A stretch of 49,530 nucleotides of DNA from the NCBI RefSeq assembly GCF_016756745.1, contig NZ_JAESIH010000039.1, forward strand, positions 1-49,530, written 5' to 3'. Source of the DNA: Aminivibrio sp. Its GTDB lineage: Bacteria > Synergistota > Synergistia > Synergistales > Aminobacteriaceae. A program made the position numbers and the translations under genes. This document shows, piece after piece, positions 32,058 through 40,582 of this stretch (its first letter is position 1; every line of letters begins with the position of its first letter). Below the pieces are notes generated by a model. That model searched no databases. It saw only the letters and a program-made list of their open reading frames with translations, and was not told where the DNA came from.

Positions 32058-33974
32058 TCATTTCCGGGGTATGTCCTTTTCCGCGCGCTCCTCCTTCCCC
32101 TGCCCGATTTCGATCCAGCTCTCGGCGAAGGGCGCACCCCACCCCGGGCTGATCAGGGGATCGGTGAGCAGGTTCACGCCCTTCGTACCCTGGGGAAGGA
32201 TACAGTATCCCTCGCCCAGGGAAGGGTCTTCCGCCACCCGGACGGCCAGGCTGCCTCCCCTGACGTTCCGTGCCTGGACTTTGTCGCCGTCCTTCACTCC
32301 CTGTCTCCGGGCGTCGGCGGGGTTCAGCGAGAGGCTGGGAAGACCGCCCGCACAGGGGGCATCCCAGCTCTGGCCATTGATGTATTCCTTCCTGTGGACC
32401 GTCACCAGCCGGAGGTATCCTTCCGGTCCCCTGGACATTACGGGAACCTCCGTGGGCAGCAGGGCCTTTCGTCCCCCGTCCAGCCGATAGGGCGGCTCGT
32501 TCCAGCGGTATACTCCATCGCCGACGGATTCGAGCAGGGGCGATGCCAGGAGGTCCCTGTCCATTTCCTTCTTCATGGCAACCAGGTCGCAGGAAAGGCC
32601 GAGCTTTTCCGCAAGACGGGTATAGATTTCCGTCTCGTCCAGGGTTCCGGGACGGGGAGGAAGGACCCGTTCGCTGCGGACGAGGTAGCTGTGCCAGTAG
32701 GAGCCCTTCCAGTCCCCCTCCTCCTCGAGGAAGATAGTGATGGGCAGCACCAGGTCCGAGGCCTTCGCCGTGTCGGAGAGGATGAAATCGGCGCAGACAG
32801 TGAAGGGAATTTTTTCGTAGGCCCTGCGGACCAGGTCCGAAGCTGGGTTCTGTCGCAGCGGGTCGGCTGCGGACACCACGAGAACCTCCACGGGCGGCTC
32901 GAGGCCGTCAAGCTCCAGGGGCCACCCCGAGACGGAGAGGGTCCTGGTCCGGGAAGGAGCGGGTTTGAGCCGTTCCGGAAAAAGGATCATCTCATCCTTG
33001 CTGAAGGCGACTCCCGCCCCCTTGTCCGCGAAGGCCCCCAGGAGCACAGCGAGGGCGCCGATCCACCGGAACTGGGCGTCGCCGTGGAGGTACCGCTGGG
33101 CTCCGAAAGCAGGGTACTGGGTGACGGGGGAATAACGGAGAAGCCAGGAGTACACATCCTCAGCCCCGTCTGCGGTCAATCCCGCCGCAGAGAGAAGGGC
33201 GCCGCAATCCAGTGATTTTACCGCCGCCGTGAACTCCGCAGAGTTGGCGGTGCGGTCCTGCCGGCCGAGGGCCGATTTTCCCTCGTCCATGAGCCTCCGG
33301 CAGATCCAGGCCGCCAGGGCCCAGTCGCCGCCGGGATCAAGCCGCCACCACCGGTCGGCGAAGCGGGTAGTGGGGGTACTCCGGATTTCGAGGACCGCCA
33401 CTTCCCCGCCCCTGCCCCGTACCCCTTTCAGCACTGGGGCCACGTGGGCGTGGGTTTCCAGGGCGTTTCGTCCCCAGAACAGCACCCCCCGGGAATGGTC
33501 CGCCGTCTCCTCGGGCCGGACGACGGGCACTTCGCCGAAGGTTTCCTTCAGGCCCAGGCTTCCCGCTGACGAGCAGAGGTTCCCCTTTTTCGCGGTGTAT
33601 CCTCCGAGGGCGGCGAAGACGTGGGGTAGCAGCTTTTTCGAGAAGTAGAGGGACCCGGCGCTGGAGAGGTACATCACCGACAGGGGGCCGTGCCGTTCCA
33701 CCCCCTCCCGGATCTTCCCCGCCCAGAGGTCCAGGGCATCCTCCCACGAGACGGGAACGAGATTTCCTCCCTTCCGGGCAAGGGGGGAAGAGAGTCGGGC
33801 CGGACTCGTAGCCCGGGACGCCCACCGCACCCCCTTCTCGCAGAGGAAGGTGGAATAGGGAAGGGCGGGGTTCGGTTCCAGGGTCACGGCGTTCCCGTCG
33901 AAGCGTCCGCGCATGGCGCATCCGTCGGGGCAGTCGTAGGGGCAGGCAGAGGTCTTCCAGGCCGGGGTGTTCAT
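32058..33974 (-). CDS. Molybdopterin oxidoreductase of the DMSO-reductase superfamily
   Basis: 638 residues. The N-terminal [4Fe-4S] motif is C-x3-C-x3-C-x27-C (CPYDCPDGC and later FLCEKGVRW). Mo-bis-MGD domain features follow: VMYLSSAGSLYFSKK, KKGNLCSSAGSLGLKETFGE and GVLFWGRNALETHAHVAPVL, then the C-terminal dinucleotide-binding barrel (SLNPADARRQGVKDGDKVQA). There is no Tat signal, so it is cytoplasmic. Residues at the usual metal-ligand position are CSS, so the ligand (Cys, Ser or none) is uncertain. GAGGAGG precedes the ATG at 33974. No partner subunit is encoded; a TPR gene follows at 23 bp. Substrate is unknown. Confidence 0.9.
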   Translation of the reverse strand: MNTPAWKTSACPYDCPDGCAMRGRFDGNAVTLEPNPALPYSTFLCEKGVRWASRATSPARLSSPLARKGGNLVPVSWEDALDLWAGKIREGVERHGPLSVMYLSSAGSLYFSKKLLPHVFAALGGYTAKKGNLCSSAGSLGLKETFGEVPVVRPEETADHSRGVLFWGRNALETHAHVAPVLKGVRGRGGEVAVLEIRSTPTTRFADRWWRLDPGGDWALAAWICRRLMDEGKSALGRQDRTANSAEFTAAVKSLDCGALLSAAGLTADGAEDVYSWLLRYSPVTQYPAFGAQRYLHGDAQFRWIGALAVLLGAFADKGAGVAFSKDEMILFPERLKPAPSRTRTLSVSGWPLELDGLEPPVEVLVVSAADPLRQNPASDLVRRAYEKIPFTVCADFILSDTAKASDLVLPITIFLEEEGDWKGSYWHSYLVRSERVLPPRPGTLDETEIYTRLAEKLGLSCDLVAMKKEMDRDLLASPLLESVGDGVYRWNEPPYRLDGGRKALLPTEVPVMSRGPEGYLRLVTVHRKEYINGQSWDAPCAGGLPSLSLNPADARRQGVKDGDKVQARNVRGGSLAVRVAEDPSLGEGYCILPQGTKGVNLLTDPLISPGWGAPFAESWIEIGQGKEERAEKDIPRK

Positions 33975-34052
33975 TTTTCTCCTCCTCGGTTCGGTTTGCA
34001 TCAATAGTACCATTCCGCTCTCCCGGAGGGGATAGTCTTTTTTCCGATCTTT

Positions 34053-34127
34053 CTAAATCCGCAGGCAGCGGGAAGCGTCACCGGGCATGGGGTGACACCC
34101 TCTGCCTGGAAAAACTGCGGATGTAGG
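34053..34127. repeat. Short copy of the CCTAAATCCGCA repeat family
   Basis: A 75-bp element with terminal inverted repeats CTAAATCCGCAG (34053-34064) and CTGCGGATGTAG (34115-34126), one mismatch. Inside, AGCGTCACC and GGTGACACC fold into a second stem, as in the long copies, and CCTCTGCCTG matches their right end. Confidence 0.75.
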
Positions 34128-34208
34128 GCCTTTCCACCCTCTTCTGAACCGACCCGTCCTGTGCTATGCTGTTCACTGAATTGACTGGAGCAAAGGAGAA
34201 AATTTCCC

Positions 34209-35516
34209 GTGTCATTATCTAAAAGCACCGTCCGAGGCCTGGTTTCCGATTCGTCTTTCCCCCTCTTTCTCCTCCTGGTGGGCTCGTTCTTCCTGACCAT
34301 TTTCTTCCGCATTTCCGCCTCCGTGGTGCTGCCCCTGGAAGGCGAGCGGCTCGGCATGAGCGCGGCGATGATCGGTTTCATCTCAAGCCTCCACTTCTAC
34401 GCCTACGCTTTTCTGCAGCCTGTCTCGGGCATTCTCCACGACCGGTACGGCCCGGTGAGGGTGGTTATCACCGGGCTGCTCCTCACGGCTGGTTCATGCC
34501 TTCTGCTCACCTTCGTGAGGACCCCCTTCACCCTGGGGGCATGGCGGCTTCTCTCGGGATTCGGTGTCGCCCCCATGTATTCCGCCGTGCTCGTCTTCCA
34601 GGCCTTCGCCTTCCCGCCCGAGCGCTACTGCTTTTACGCGGCCATCAACATGGGACTGTCCAGCCTCGGGGCCATCGTGTCCGTGGCTCCCCTGGGCTTT
34701 GCCGTGGACACCTTCGGCATGACGGGCACCTTCGCCCTGCTCTCGGCCATCCCTCTCGTCATGGCCCTGGTCCTTGTCCGCAAGGCCCCTGCCGACCCCA
34801 TCCGCCTTTCCGCTGCGGGAAAGGAAGCCAGGAGCCTTTTCTCTATCTTTCCCGGCATAGGGAAGGCCATTCTGTTCATAATGAAAAACCGCAGGATCCG
34901 GGCTATTCAGATCCTTTGGGCGATCTCCTCGGCCTCTCTGCTCACCTTCCAGGGACTGTGGGGCGTGTCGTGGTTTGCCGCTGCCTTCAATGCCTCCCCT
35001 GGGTCGGCCCGGTTCTGGAGTTCCCTGGTCAGCGTGGGGATGATGCTGGGTCCCGTCTCCACCGGCGGCGTGGTGGTCTCCCCCGCCGGACTGCCGGGAA
35101 TCATACGGAAGGTGAGCGCGGCTAACGCGCTGAGCTGGTTTCTGCTGCTCGCGGCGGTGGGATGGGGAGGAGCGGTGTGGGTGGGCGGCCTTGCGGCCTT
35201 CATCGTGGGGATGACCTCGGGGATGAGGGGGGTGTTCTCCCTGGCGGCCATTACCGCCGTTTCCCGCCCGGGAGAGCGGGGGGCCGTCTTTGGCGCCATG
35301 AACATGACCGCGGTGCTGTCGGCGGTTGTCTTCCAGTGGGGAACGGGCATCATCATCGACCATTTCCCGGGGGGAACGCCGGGCACGTTCACCTCAGCGG
35401 GCTACTTCGCCGGGTTCACCGTGGTGGCCTGCGCCATGGCGGCAAGCCTTCTTGCCCTGCGTCCCCTGGGGAGGGAACCTCTCGCCCCTGACACGGGGGA
35501 AGAGGGCAAAGACTGA
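34209..35516 (+). CDS. MFS transporter
   Basis: 435 residues with about 12 membrane helices. Seen: the loop motif between helices 2 and 3 (GILHDRYGPVRV, variant of the MFS motif A), and repeated hydrophobic segments such as LFLLLVGSFFLTIFFRISAS. A cytoplasmic middle loop (RKAPADPIRLSAAGKEARSL) separates the two six-helix halves. GGAG lies about 10 nt before a GTG start at 34209; no ATG is better placed. The palindromic repeat copy at 34053-34127 lies just upstream and could affect expression. Substrate cannot be assigned; anion or metabolite uptake are all possible. Confidence 0.9.
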   Translation: MSLSKSTVRGLVSDSSFPLFLLLVGSFFLTIFFRISASVVLPLEGERLGMSAAMIGFISSLHFYAYAFLQPVSGILHDRYGPVRVVITGLLLTAGSCLLLTFVRTPFTLGAWRLLSGFGVAPMYSAVLVFQAFAFPPERYCFYAAINMGLSSLGAIVSVAPLGFAVDTFGMTGTFALLSAIPLVMALVLVRKAPADPIRLSAAGKEARSLFSIFPGIGKAILFIMKNRRIRAIQILWAISSASLLTFQGLWGVSWFAAAFNASPGSARFWSSLVSVGMMLGPVSTGGVVVSPAGLPGIIRKVSAANALSWFLLLAAVGWGGAVWVGGLAAFIVGMTSGMRGVFSLAAITAVSRPGERGAVFGAMNMTAVLSAVVFQWGTGIIIDHFPGGTPGTFTSAGYFAGFTVVACAMAASLLALRPLGREPLAPDTGEEGKD

Positions 35517-35526
35517 CCCTCTCCCT

Positions 35527-38430
35527 TCACGGTCCGGCCCGGCGGATCACCCTGCTGCCTTCCTTCCGATTGTACAGGACAGGAGCACAACCGGATCTAT
35601 CTCCGGTCAGAAGCAGAAGGGGCAGGAGAAGAAGAAAGGCGCAACCGGAGCCGTCTTCGGCAGAACACCCTCGCCTGCCTGCCGAAGACACTCCGCCGTC
35701 CTCCTTTTCAGCCGCCGCCACAGGATCCCTGAATTTCCCGTCCCGTTGCCCGTCGAAGATGAGGAAACGGCTGTCACCTTCCCACGACACGGCCTGTACG
35801 GACGGCACGCCCTCGGCAGACCCGTCGGCCAGAATAAGCCGCACCACCACCCTGAAAATCCCATCGTCCCGGACCACGGAGAAAAAATCCAGGGGATCGG
35901 CGCCGAAGCCGTTTTCCTTCGCGAGGAGACCGAAATCGTACCCTCCTTCAGGAAGGATCTTCACCATGAAGACATGTTCCAGGAACGCCTCCTCGAGGCT
36001 CATGGTCTCCTCTCCCTCGGCAATGGCCAGGCGGCATTCTTCGGAGAGGCTTCCCTCCGGGACCGCCATTTCCAGGTCTGCGGGAAGAATCCCCGTCTTC
36101 CCCGAAGGCACCGAAGCCTCTATCTCAAAGGAAACGGCGCAGAGCATCCCCCCGGGCCGGGCAGGTCCTAACTCTTCCGGTGAGCACGAGCGCAGGGTGA
36201 CGGCCGAAATGTCCGCCGACGAAACTCTGAAGAAATCGCCTGGGGCAGTGCCTTCGGACAGCGGAACGTCAATCATGCCGAATAGAAGGGCATCCAGAAC
36301 GGCACTCTCGTCTCGGATGACGATTCTCCCGGCGGGATTGGGTTCTTCAGGTACGTTCGGCTCTTCCGGTTCATTTGGTTTCCCTGGTTCATCAGGGTCT
36401 CCCGGCTGTTCGGGATTTCCAGGGTTTCCGGGGTCTCCGGGATCACCAGGGTCTTCGGGATCTCCGGGGTCTCCGGGATCTCCGGGGTCTCCGGGATCTC
36501 CGGGGTCTTCGGGATCGCCAGGCCCGCCGGAGTTCAGCGCCACGAAGGATGCGGCAATGGTCCGGTCCGACGTTACATCCTCAAAGGTGAAGGAGAGAGC
36601 AGGTTCTGCAGGCACCCCGTCCACCAGCAGCCCGGAGACGGCATAGCCGCTGTCCGGGGTGACGGTGACCGTGGCGGAACCGCCCCATTGGACTGCCGTC
36701 GATGGAGAAACACGTCCTCCCGGGCCCGCCGATGTGGTTATGGTAAAGCTTTTGAGGGCAAAGGCGGCACTCACGGTCCTGTCGCCGACCATGGCCAGTG
36801 TCGCCGGACTTTCGGTCCCCGCCAGATCCCCGCCCCACCCGGTGAAGAGGGAGCTTTCCGCCGGATGGGCTGAGAGAGTGACCTCCGTTCCCTCACAATA
36901 CGATGCAGCCTCGGGGGAAACCGCAACGTTCCCTTCGCCGTTTCCCGAGGTGGAAGACGAAAGGGAATACCACTGGATCTCGCAGGCCCCGATATCCACA
37001 GCCTCTCCGCCTGGTCGTTCCATCCCACGCTGGTCCTTGTCCGGAATGGCGAGGACACCTCCGTTGAAGCTGACCTCTCCGGGTCCGACTCCGCCATCAA
37101 GGGCGGGACTCCCCTCCCCGGGAGCCATGGTGGGGGTGAAACCGCCATTGTCCGCAGGCTCCCCGAGGAGCGGATCGCCAAAAAGGCTATTCTCCGAGAC
37201 AATCCCCGTCCCTGTGACGCTTCCGGCCCGGTAAAGGCAGGAAAGGAGTGCGAGGGAGCCTCCCGGCTGTTTCCTGACCTGCACTGAATCGCTGCCGAAG
37301 AAAATGCAGTTTGCCGCCGTGACGGAACCGTCGTCAATATACATCCCGCTTCCGGAATTCTTGGCGATGTTTCCAGAAAGAGTCGAGTTCAGCAGCACAA
37401 GAGAAGAACCCGATCCCTTCACGTAGAGAGCCCCTCCGTGGCCTTTTCCTACCCCGGCCGCCGACGCTTCATTGCCGCTGAAGGTGCAGTTGACTGCCTC
37501 AACGCTACTGGAGGCCGTTGTGTACATACCGCCGCCGTAGCCGGAACTGTCCGCCGAGTAGACACTGTTTCCGATAAAGGTACAGTTTTTCACCGACGGC
37601 TCGGAGGCCGCAAAGTTTGCCATCCCTCCGCCGTTTGCCGATCCGGACGGGGCGGAGATGGAATTATTTCGGAAAAGACAGTCTCTCACCTGCGGGCTGG
37701 AGGCAACGTTGTACATTCCCGCCCCGCTCCCCGAAGAAGTGATATTTTCCAGAAAGGCACATTTCTCAACTTCCGGACTGGAAGCGGAATTGTACATTCC
37801 CCCGCCGCCGGACTTTGCGGCATTCCCCCGAAAAACACAGTTTTCAATGACCGGAGAGGCATTTGTGCAGTACATCCCGCCCCCCATGGCATCTTCACCC
37901 TGACCGTCCGCCCTGCCCCCCGAAATAACAAAGCCGTCGAGCACCGCCGTTTCGTCCACCCCGGAAGCATACACCACGTGGTAGGCGTTCAGCCCGACGA
38001 TGACCGCTTTCCCTTCGGTGTCGGCCTGGTCGTCTCCGAAAAGGTCCCCTGTGAGGACCGTCGGGAATGCCCGGGGGTCCCGGTCCTGCAGCGATGGACT
38101 TTCTTGAGCCGGAAAACCGCCGAGGAGCTTCACGCCATTCTTCAGGGCGAAGGTCCGGGACACGCCGTTTACCGCTTCCCCGTCCCTGTCGAAAGCGGGG
38201 ACATAGACTCCCTCCGCCGCCCGGATCTCGTCTCCCGGCCGGGCGTTCCTCAGAACCGCCGCGAGATCGGGAGACGCGTTTTCCCAGTCCGACCCGTCTC
38301 CAGTGCCGTACGGCCTCACATGCCAGACTGCGGCCCGGGCCGGAGCGGTTGAAAACGCAAGGACACAAAGACAGAGGAACAATAGAAGGAAATACCGGAG
38401 ATGGCGGAAATGAGGACCGGAAGAGGACAT
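35527..38430 (-). CDS. Large secreted beta-helix protein with InlB-type repeats, Pro-Gly-Asp linker and Cys-hydrophobic sorting tail
   Basis: About 967 residues. A signal peptide (about 1-34, LLLFLCLCVLAFSTAPARAA) is followed by a parallel beta-helix (about 45-480) with repeated GGGMYxxASSPxVxxCxFxxN units, as in adhesins and polymorphic outer-membrane proteins. Two bacterial beta-repeat domains come next (FTGWGGDLAGTESPATLAM and the SPSTAVQWGGSATVTVTPDS copy), then a P-G-D/E-P linker. A C-terminal domain of about 200 residues ends in GCSAEDGSGCAFLLLLPLLL, like the Synergistota C-terminal sorting signal, but about 25 extra residues follow. It is probably surface-exposed. The ATG at 38430 follows GGGAG at a rather long 11-12 nt; 38451 has none. 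Confidence 0.88.
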   Translation of the reverse strand: MSSSGPHFRHLRYFLLLFLCLCVLAFSTAPARAAVWHVRPYGTGDGSDWENASPDLAAVLRNARPGDEIRAAEGVYVPAFDRDGEAVNGVSRTFALKNGVKLLGGFPAQESPSLQDRDPRAFPTVLTGDLFGDDQADTEGKAVIVGLNAYHVVYASGVDETAVLDGFVISGGRADGQGEDAMGGGMYCTNASPVIENCVFRGNAAKSGGGGMYNSASSPEVEKCAFLENITSSGSGAGMYNVASSPQVRDCLFRNNSISAPSGSANGGGMANFAASEPSVKNCTFIGNSVYSADSSGYGGGMYTTASSSVEAVNCTFSGNEASAAGVGKGHGGALYVKGSGSSLVLLNSTLSGNIAKNSGSGMYIDDGSVTAANCIFFGSDSVQVRKQPGGSLALLSCLYRAGSVTGTGIVSENSLFGDPLLGEPADNGGFTPTMAPGEGSPALDGGVGPGEVSFNGGVLAIPDKDQRGMERPGGEAVDIGACEIQWYSLSSSTSGNGEGNVAVSPEAASYCEGTEVTLSAHPAESSLFTGWGGDLAGTESPATLAMVGDRTVSAAFALKSFTITTSAGPGGRVSPSTAVQWGGSATVTVTPDSGYAVSGLLVDGVPAEPALSFTFEDVTSDRTIAASFVALNSGGPGDPEDPGDPGDPGDPGDPGDPEDPGDPGDPGNPGNPEQPGDPDEPGKPNEPEEPNVPEEPNPAGRIVIRDESAVLDALLFGMIDVPLSEGTAPGDFFRVSSADISAVTLRSCSPEELGPARPGGMLCAVSFEIEASVPSGKTGILPADLEMAVPEGSLSEECRLAIAEGEETMSLEEAFLEHVFMVKILPEGGYDFGLLAKENGFGADPLDFFSVVRDDGIFRVVVRLILADGSAEGVPSVQAVSWEGDSRFLIFDGQRDGKFRDPVAAAEKEDGGVSSAGRRGCSAEDGSGCAFLLLLPLLLLTGDRSGCAPVLYNRKEGSRVIRRAGP
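36331..36532 (-). repeat. Coding tandem repeat (Pro-Gly-Asp/Glu linker)
   Basis: Imperfect tandem codons encode repeats of GDP, EDP, GNP and later EPN/EEP triplets over about 65 residues. Units such as GGGATCTCCGGGGTCTCC recur, so replication slippage could change linker length. Confidence 0.85.
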
Positions 38431-38564
38431 TTTGTTCGTGGCTCCCTTCATGGCCTGTTCAGCGCCGGGATGTAAACAGCATTGTAATCTGCATCTTCAA
38501 AGGAGTGAAAACAATCGGGTATTTCTACCCATTGGATAATATAGACCCCTTCCCGGCCTGTCAA

Positions 38565-38663
38565 CCTAAGGAAGCTTTGAAAAAAGAATATTTTGTCCTC
38601 ACGGGACCCGATAGAATCTGTTTTTTTAGCACATTACCCGACATTATTCAGAGGTTCCTTAGG
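38565..38663. repeat. MITE-like element with 16-bp terminal inverted repeats
   Basis: CCTAAGGAAGCTTTGA (38565-38580) and TCAGAGGTTCCTTAGG (38648-38663) are inverted repeats (14 of 16 positions) bounding 99 bp of AT-rich, non-coding DNA. GGCCTGT occurs 3 bp before the left end and again at the right end (overlapping its GG), so a target duplication is possible but not clean. Confidence 0.55.
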
Positions 38664-38755
38664 CCTGTGGAACGAGGGTGATTCTTCTCCGGGCGGGGTG
38701 TAAAATAAAATCGGATTATCCGGATTTTCTCAAAGGCCTTCCGGGAAAAAGACGG

Positions 38756-38778
38756 ATACGGAAAATCCGTATTTTTTA
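38756..38778 (+). terminator. Terminator-like hairpin in the ZIP leader
   Basis: ATACGGA pairs with TCCGTAT around AAA, followed by TTTTT. It lies about 50 bp before the ZIP start with no plus-strand gene upstream, so it may be an attenuator. TCGGATTATC occurs at about 38711 and again at about 38792, flanking the hairpin. Confidence 0.5.
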
Positions 38779-38825
38779 TTATGCGTCTCAATCGGATTAT
38801 CGGTGAAAGGGAGTGAAAGGCACAT

Positions 38826-39641
38826 ATGATCGACTTCTTGCAGCAATATGGTCCAGTCCCGCAGGCTCTTCTGGCGACTCTCTTCACATGGGGCGTAACT
38901 GCGGCGGGGGCGGCGCTTGTTTTCTTCACGAAGACGGTCAACCCTAAACTCATGGATTCCATGCTTGGATTCGCCGCCGGCGTCATGATCGCCGCAAGTT
39001 TCTGGTCTCTCCTTGCTCCCGGCATAGCAATGGCCGAACAGATGGGTCACGTCCCATGGCTGACGGCCGTGATCGGATTCATGGCCGGCGGAATTTTCAT
39101 GAGGCTGGTTGACCGTTTGCTGCCCCATCTTCACCTGGGATTAAAGATTGAACAGAGCGAAGGTTTGAAGACCTCCTGGCAGCGGAGCACGCTGCTGGTG
39201 CTTGCGATCACGTTGCACAATATCCCGGAAGGTCTTGCTGTGGGTGTCGCTTTCGGGGCCGTGGCGGCAAATATTTCTTCCGCTACGCTCGGAGGCGCCA
39301 TTGCGTTGGCCCTTGGAATCGGTCTTCAGAATTTTCCTGAAGGAGCCGCAGTCTCATTGCCGTTGCGGAGAGAAGGGATGGGACGGACAAAGAGTTTTTT
39401 AATGGGGCAGGCTTCCGGTTTTGTTGAACCCGCCGCCGGGGTATTCGGGGCGTTTTTTGTTCTTCATATGCAGAACATCCTGCCCTATGCCCTTTGTTTC
39501 GCTGCCGGGGCAATGATTTTTGTGGTGGTGGAAGAATTGATTCCAGAATCCCAGCGGAAGGAAGAGAATATCAATGTGGTAACCATGGCGACCATGGCGG
39601 GTTTTGCGGTGATGATGTTTCTCGATGTCGCGCTGGGCTGA
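38826..39641 (+). CDS. ZIP-family divalent metal transporter
   Basis: 271 residues with about eight membrane helices. The ZIP signature ITLHNIPEGLAVGVAFG (helix 4) and GIGLQNFPEGAAVSLP (helix 5) supply the His/Glu/Asn metal ligands, and VVVEELIPESQ follows in helix 6. The cytoplasmic loop HLHLGLKIEQSE contains His residues. It resembles the GufA/ZupT branch, which takes up Zn2+ or other divalent metals. The neighbourhood is AT-richer than most of the window, a mild sign of transfer. The leader contains a terminator-like hairpin and direct repeats. Confidence 0.93.
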   Translation: MIDFLQQYGPVPQALLATLFTWGVTAAGAALVFFTKTVNPKLMDSMLGFAAGVMIAASFWSLLAPGIAMAEQMGHVPWLTAVIGFMAGGIFMRLVDRLLPHLHLGLKIEQSEGLKTSWQRSTLLVLAITLHNIPEGLAVGVAFGAVAANISSATLGGAIALALGIGLQNFPEGAAVSLPLRREGMGRTKSFLMGQASGFVEPAAGVFGAFFVLHMQNILPYALCFAAGAMIFVVVEELIPESQRKEENINVVTMATMAGFAVMMFLDVALG

Positions 39642-39714
39642 CGGAACAAAAGCGGTGGAAATGCTCCTTTGCTCCATCTGTTTTTTCGCGGCCGGTGGCT
39701 TGACGTAGCCGCTG

Positions 39715-39905
39715 TTAGACCGTTTGGCTGAGGGTTTTACGGAAGCGATTCAGCGCCATGGCGAAGCGCGCGGCGCCGGCCGGGATGATCGGCAGTATTG
39801 CGACGTTGTTGAGGGACTCCATTAGTGCGTAAAACCAGACCTGCTCCAGGGCGGGATTGAAATATACCGAGGTTGGCGGCTCCACTCCAAAGTAACCCCG
39901 AAGGA
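39715..39905 (-). pseudogene. C-terminal fragment of an unidentified protein
   Basis: In one minus-strand frame the sequence reads GYFGVEPPTSVYFNPALEQV, then WFYALMESLNNVAILPIIPA and GAARFAMALNRFRKTLSQTV and stops at 39715. It looks protein-coding but has no start and no upstream extension, so it is probably a leftover gene end. Not recognised. Confidence 0.3.
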
Positions 39906-39939
39906 AGGGCGGAATACGGGAAACGGAAGAGCGTGGCCG

Positions 39940-40079
39940 AAGCCGGTCTTCGGGGTCATCGAGGAAGTGTTGAAGTTGGGACGGTTTCTCCTTTGCGGGC
40001 TGCAGAAAGCGAAGGGTAAAGGGATATTGGCGTGCCTGGCGTATACATTGAAGAAAATGCGCATAACGGAGGACATCGT
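39940..40079 (+). pseudogene. Transposase C-terminal remnant (IS1182-like)
   Basis: The plus-strand frame reads KPVFGVIEEVLKLGRFLLCG, then LQKAKGKGILACLAYTLKKM, matching the C-terminal end of IS1182/IS5-group transposases as I know them (the E/KPVFG..K...RFLLRGL..V.GE..L.C.AYNLK pattern). About 45 codons remain, with no start and no catalytic residues. The natural stop is lost because a palindromic repeat (40080-40287) is inserted directly behind it. Confidence 0.65.
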
Positions 40080-40287
40080 CCTAAATCCGCACCTCAGCGG
40101 GGAGTGTCACCAGTGCTCGCTTGGGCGGGGGGTGCAGATTGTCGTCCTTGACAACTGCCCAAGCGATCAACACGGCTCCCTGCGTTCGCCGGTTGCCTGC
40201 TTGTGAAACCGACATCCGTGTCGGTTTCTCGGCCCGGGCGCTGTGCCCGGCGACACTCCCTCTGCCTGAAAAACCTGCGGATTTAGG
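40080..40287. repeat. Long copy of the CCTAAATCCGCA repeat family, with 5-bp target duplication
   Basis: Ends CCTAAATCCGCA (40080-40091) and TGCGGATTTAGG (40276-40287) are perfect inverted repeats. ATCGT occurs immediately outside both ends (40075-40079 and 40288-40292), a target duplication. Inside are nested stems: GGGAGTGTCACC against GGCGACACTCCC, CGCTTGGGC against GCCCAAGCG, ACCGACA against TGTCGGT, and CCGGGC against GCCCGG. No coding content. Confidence 0.85.
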
Positions 40288-40358
40288 ATCGTAGGAAGGA
40301 AAACGCCCCTTCAAGGCGGGAATGCACCCGTGGACGTTGAAAACGACGCTTTTGTATC

Positions 40359-40480
40359 CCTGAATCCGCAGGTTAGTTCCACAAGAGAAGAGATAGGTCC
40401 CGGATGGGGAAAGAAAACGGTTCGCTTCCCCGTTAGAGCGTCTTTCTTCTTCCGTGAGGGGACGAACCTGCGGATTCAGG
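40359..40480. repeat. 122-bp palindromic element with related ends
   Basis: CCTGAATCCGCAGGTT (40359-40374) and AACCTGCGGATTCAGG (40465-40480) are perfect 16-bp inverted repeats; the next bases continue to match partly. The ends differ from the main family by one base (CCTGAATCCGCA against CCTAAATCCGCA). No flanking target duplication seen. Confidence 0.75.
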
Positions 40481-40582
40481 AAGAAAAAAAGTACCGTCGT
40501 CTGAGTCGGCATGATGTAAAAAGGGAGTCACGGGAAGGCCTCCTCCCATAGAGCGGGCAGTACCCGCCTGAAACGACCGGTT

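Larger units (their letters stand above)
38431..38825. other. AT-rich intergenic region between beta-helix protein and ZIP genes
   Basis: About 395 bp, clearly lower in GC than its neighbours. It contains an inverted-repeat element (38565-38663) and a terminator-like hairpin (38756-38778) in front of the ZIP gene. No gene supported. Confidence 0.6.

Noticed and set aside
36331-36532. CRISPR-like regular repeats
   Set aside because: The units are translated Pro-Gly-Asp codons inside a long open frame, without unique spacers of constant length.
40080-40287. Coding potential in the long repeat copy
   Set aside because: Open frames exist on both strands because of the palindromic sequence, but none is conserved with the copy at 48235-48507 or has a ribosome site.
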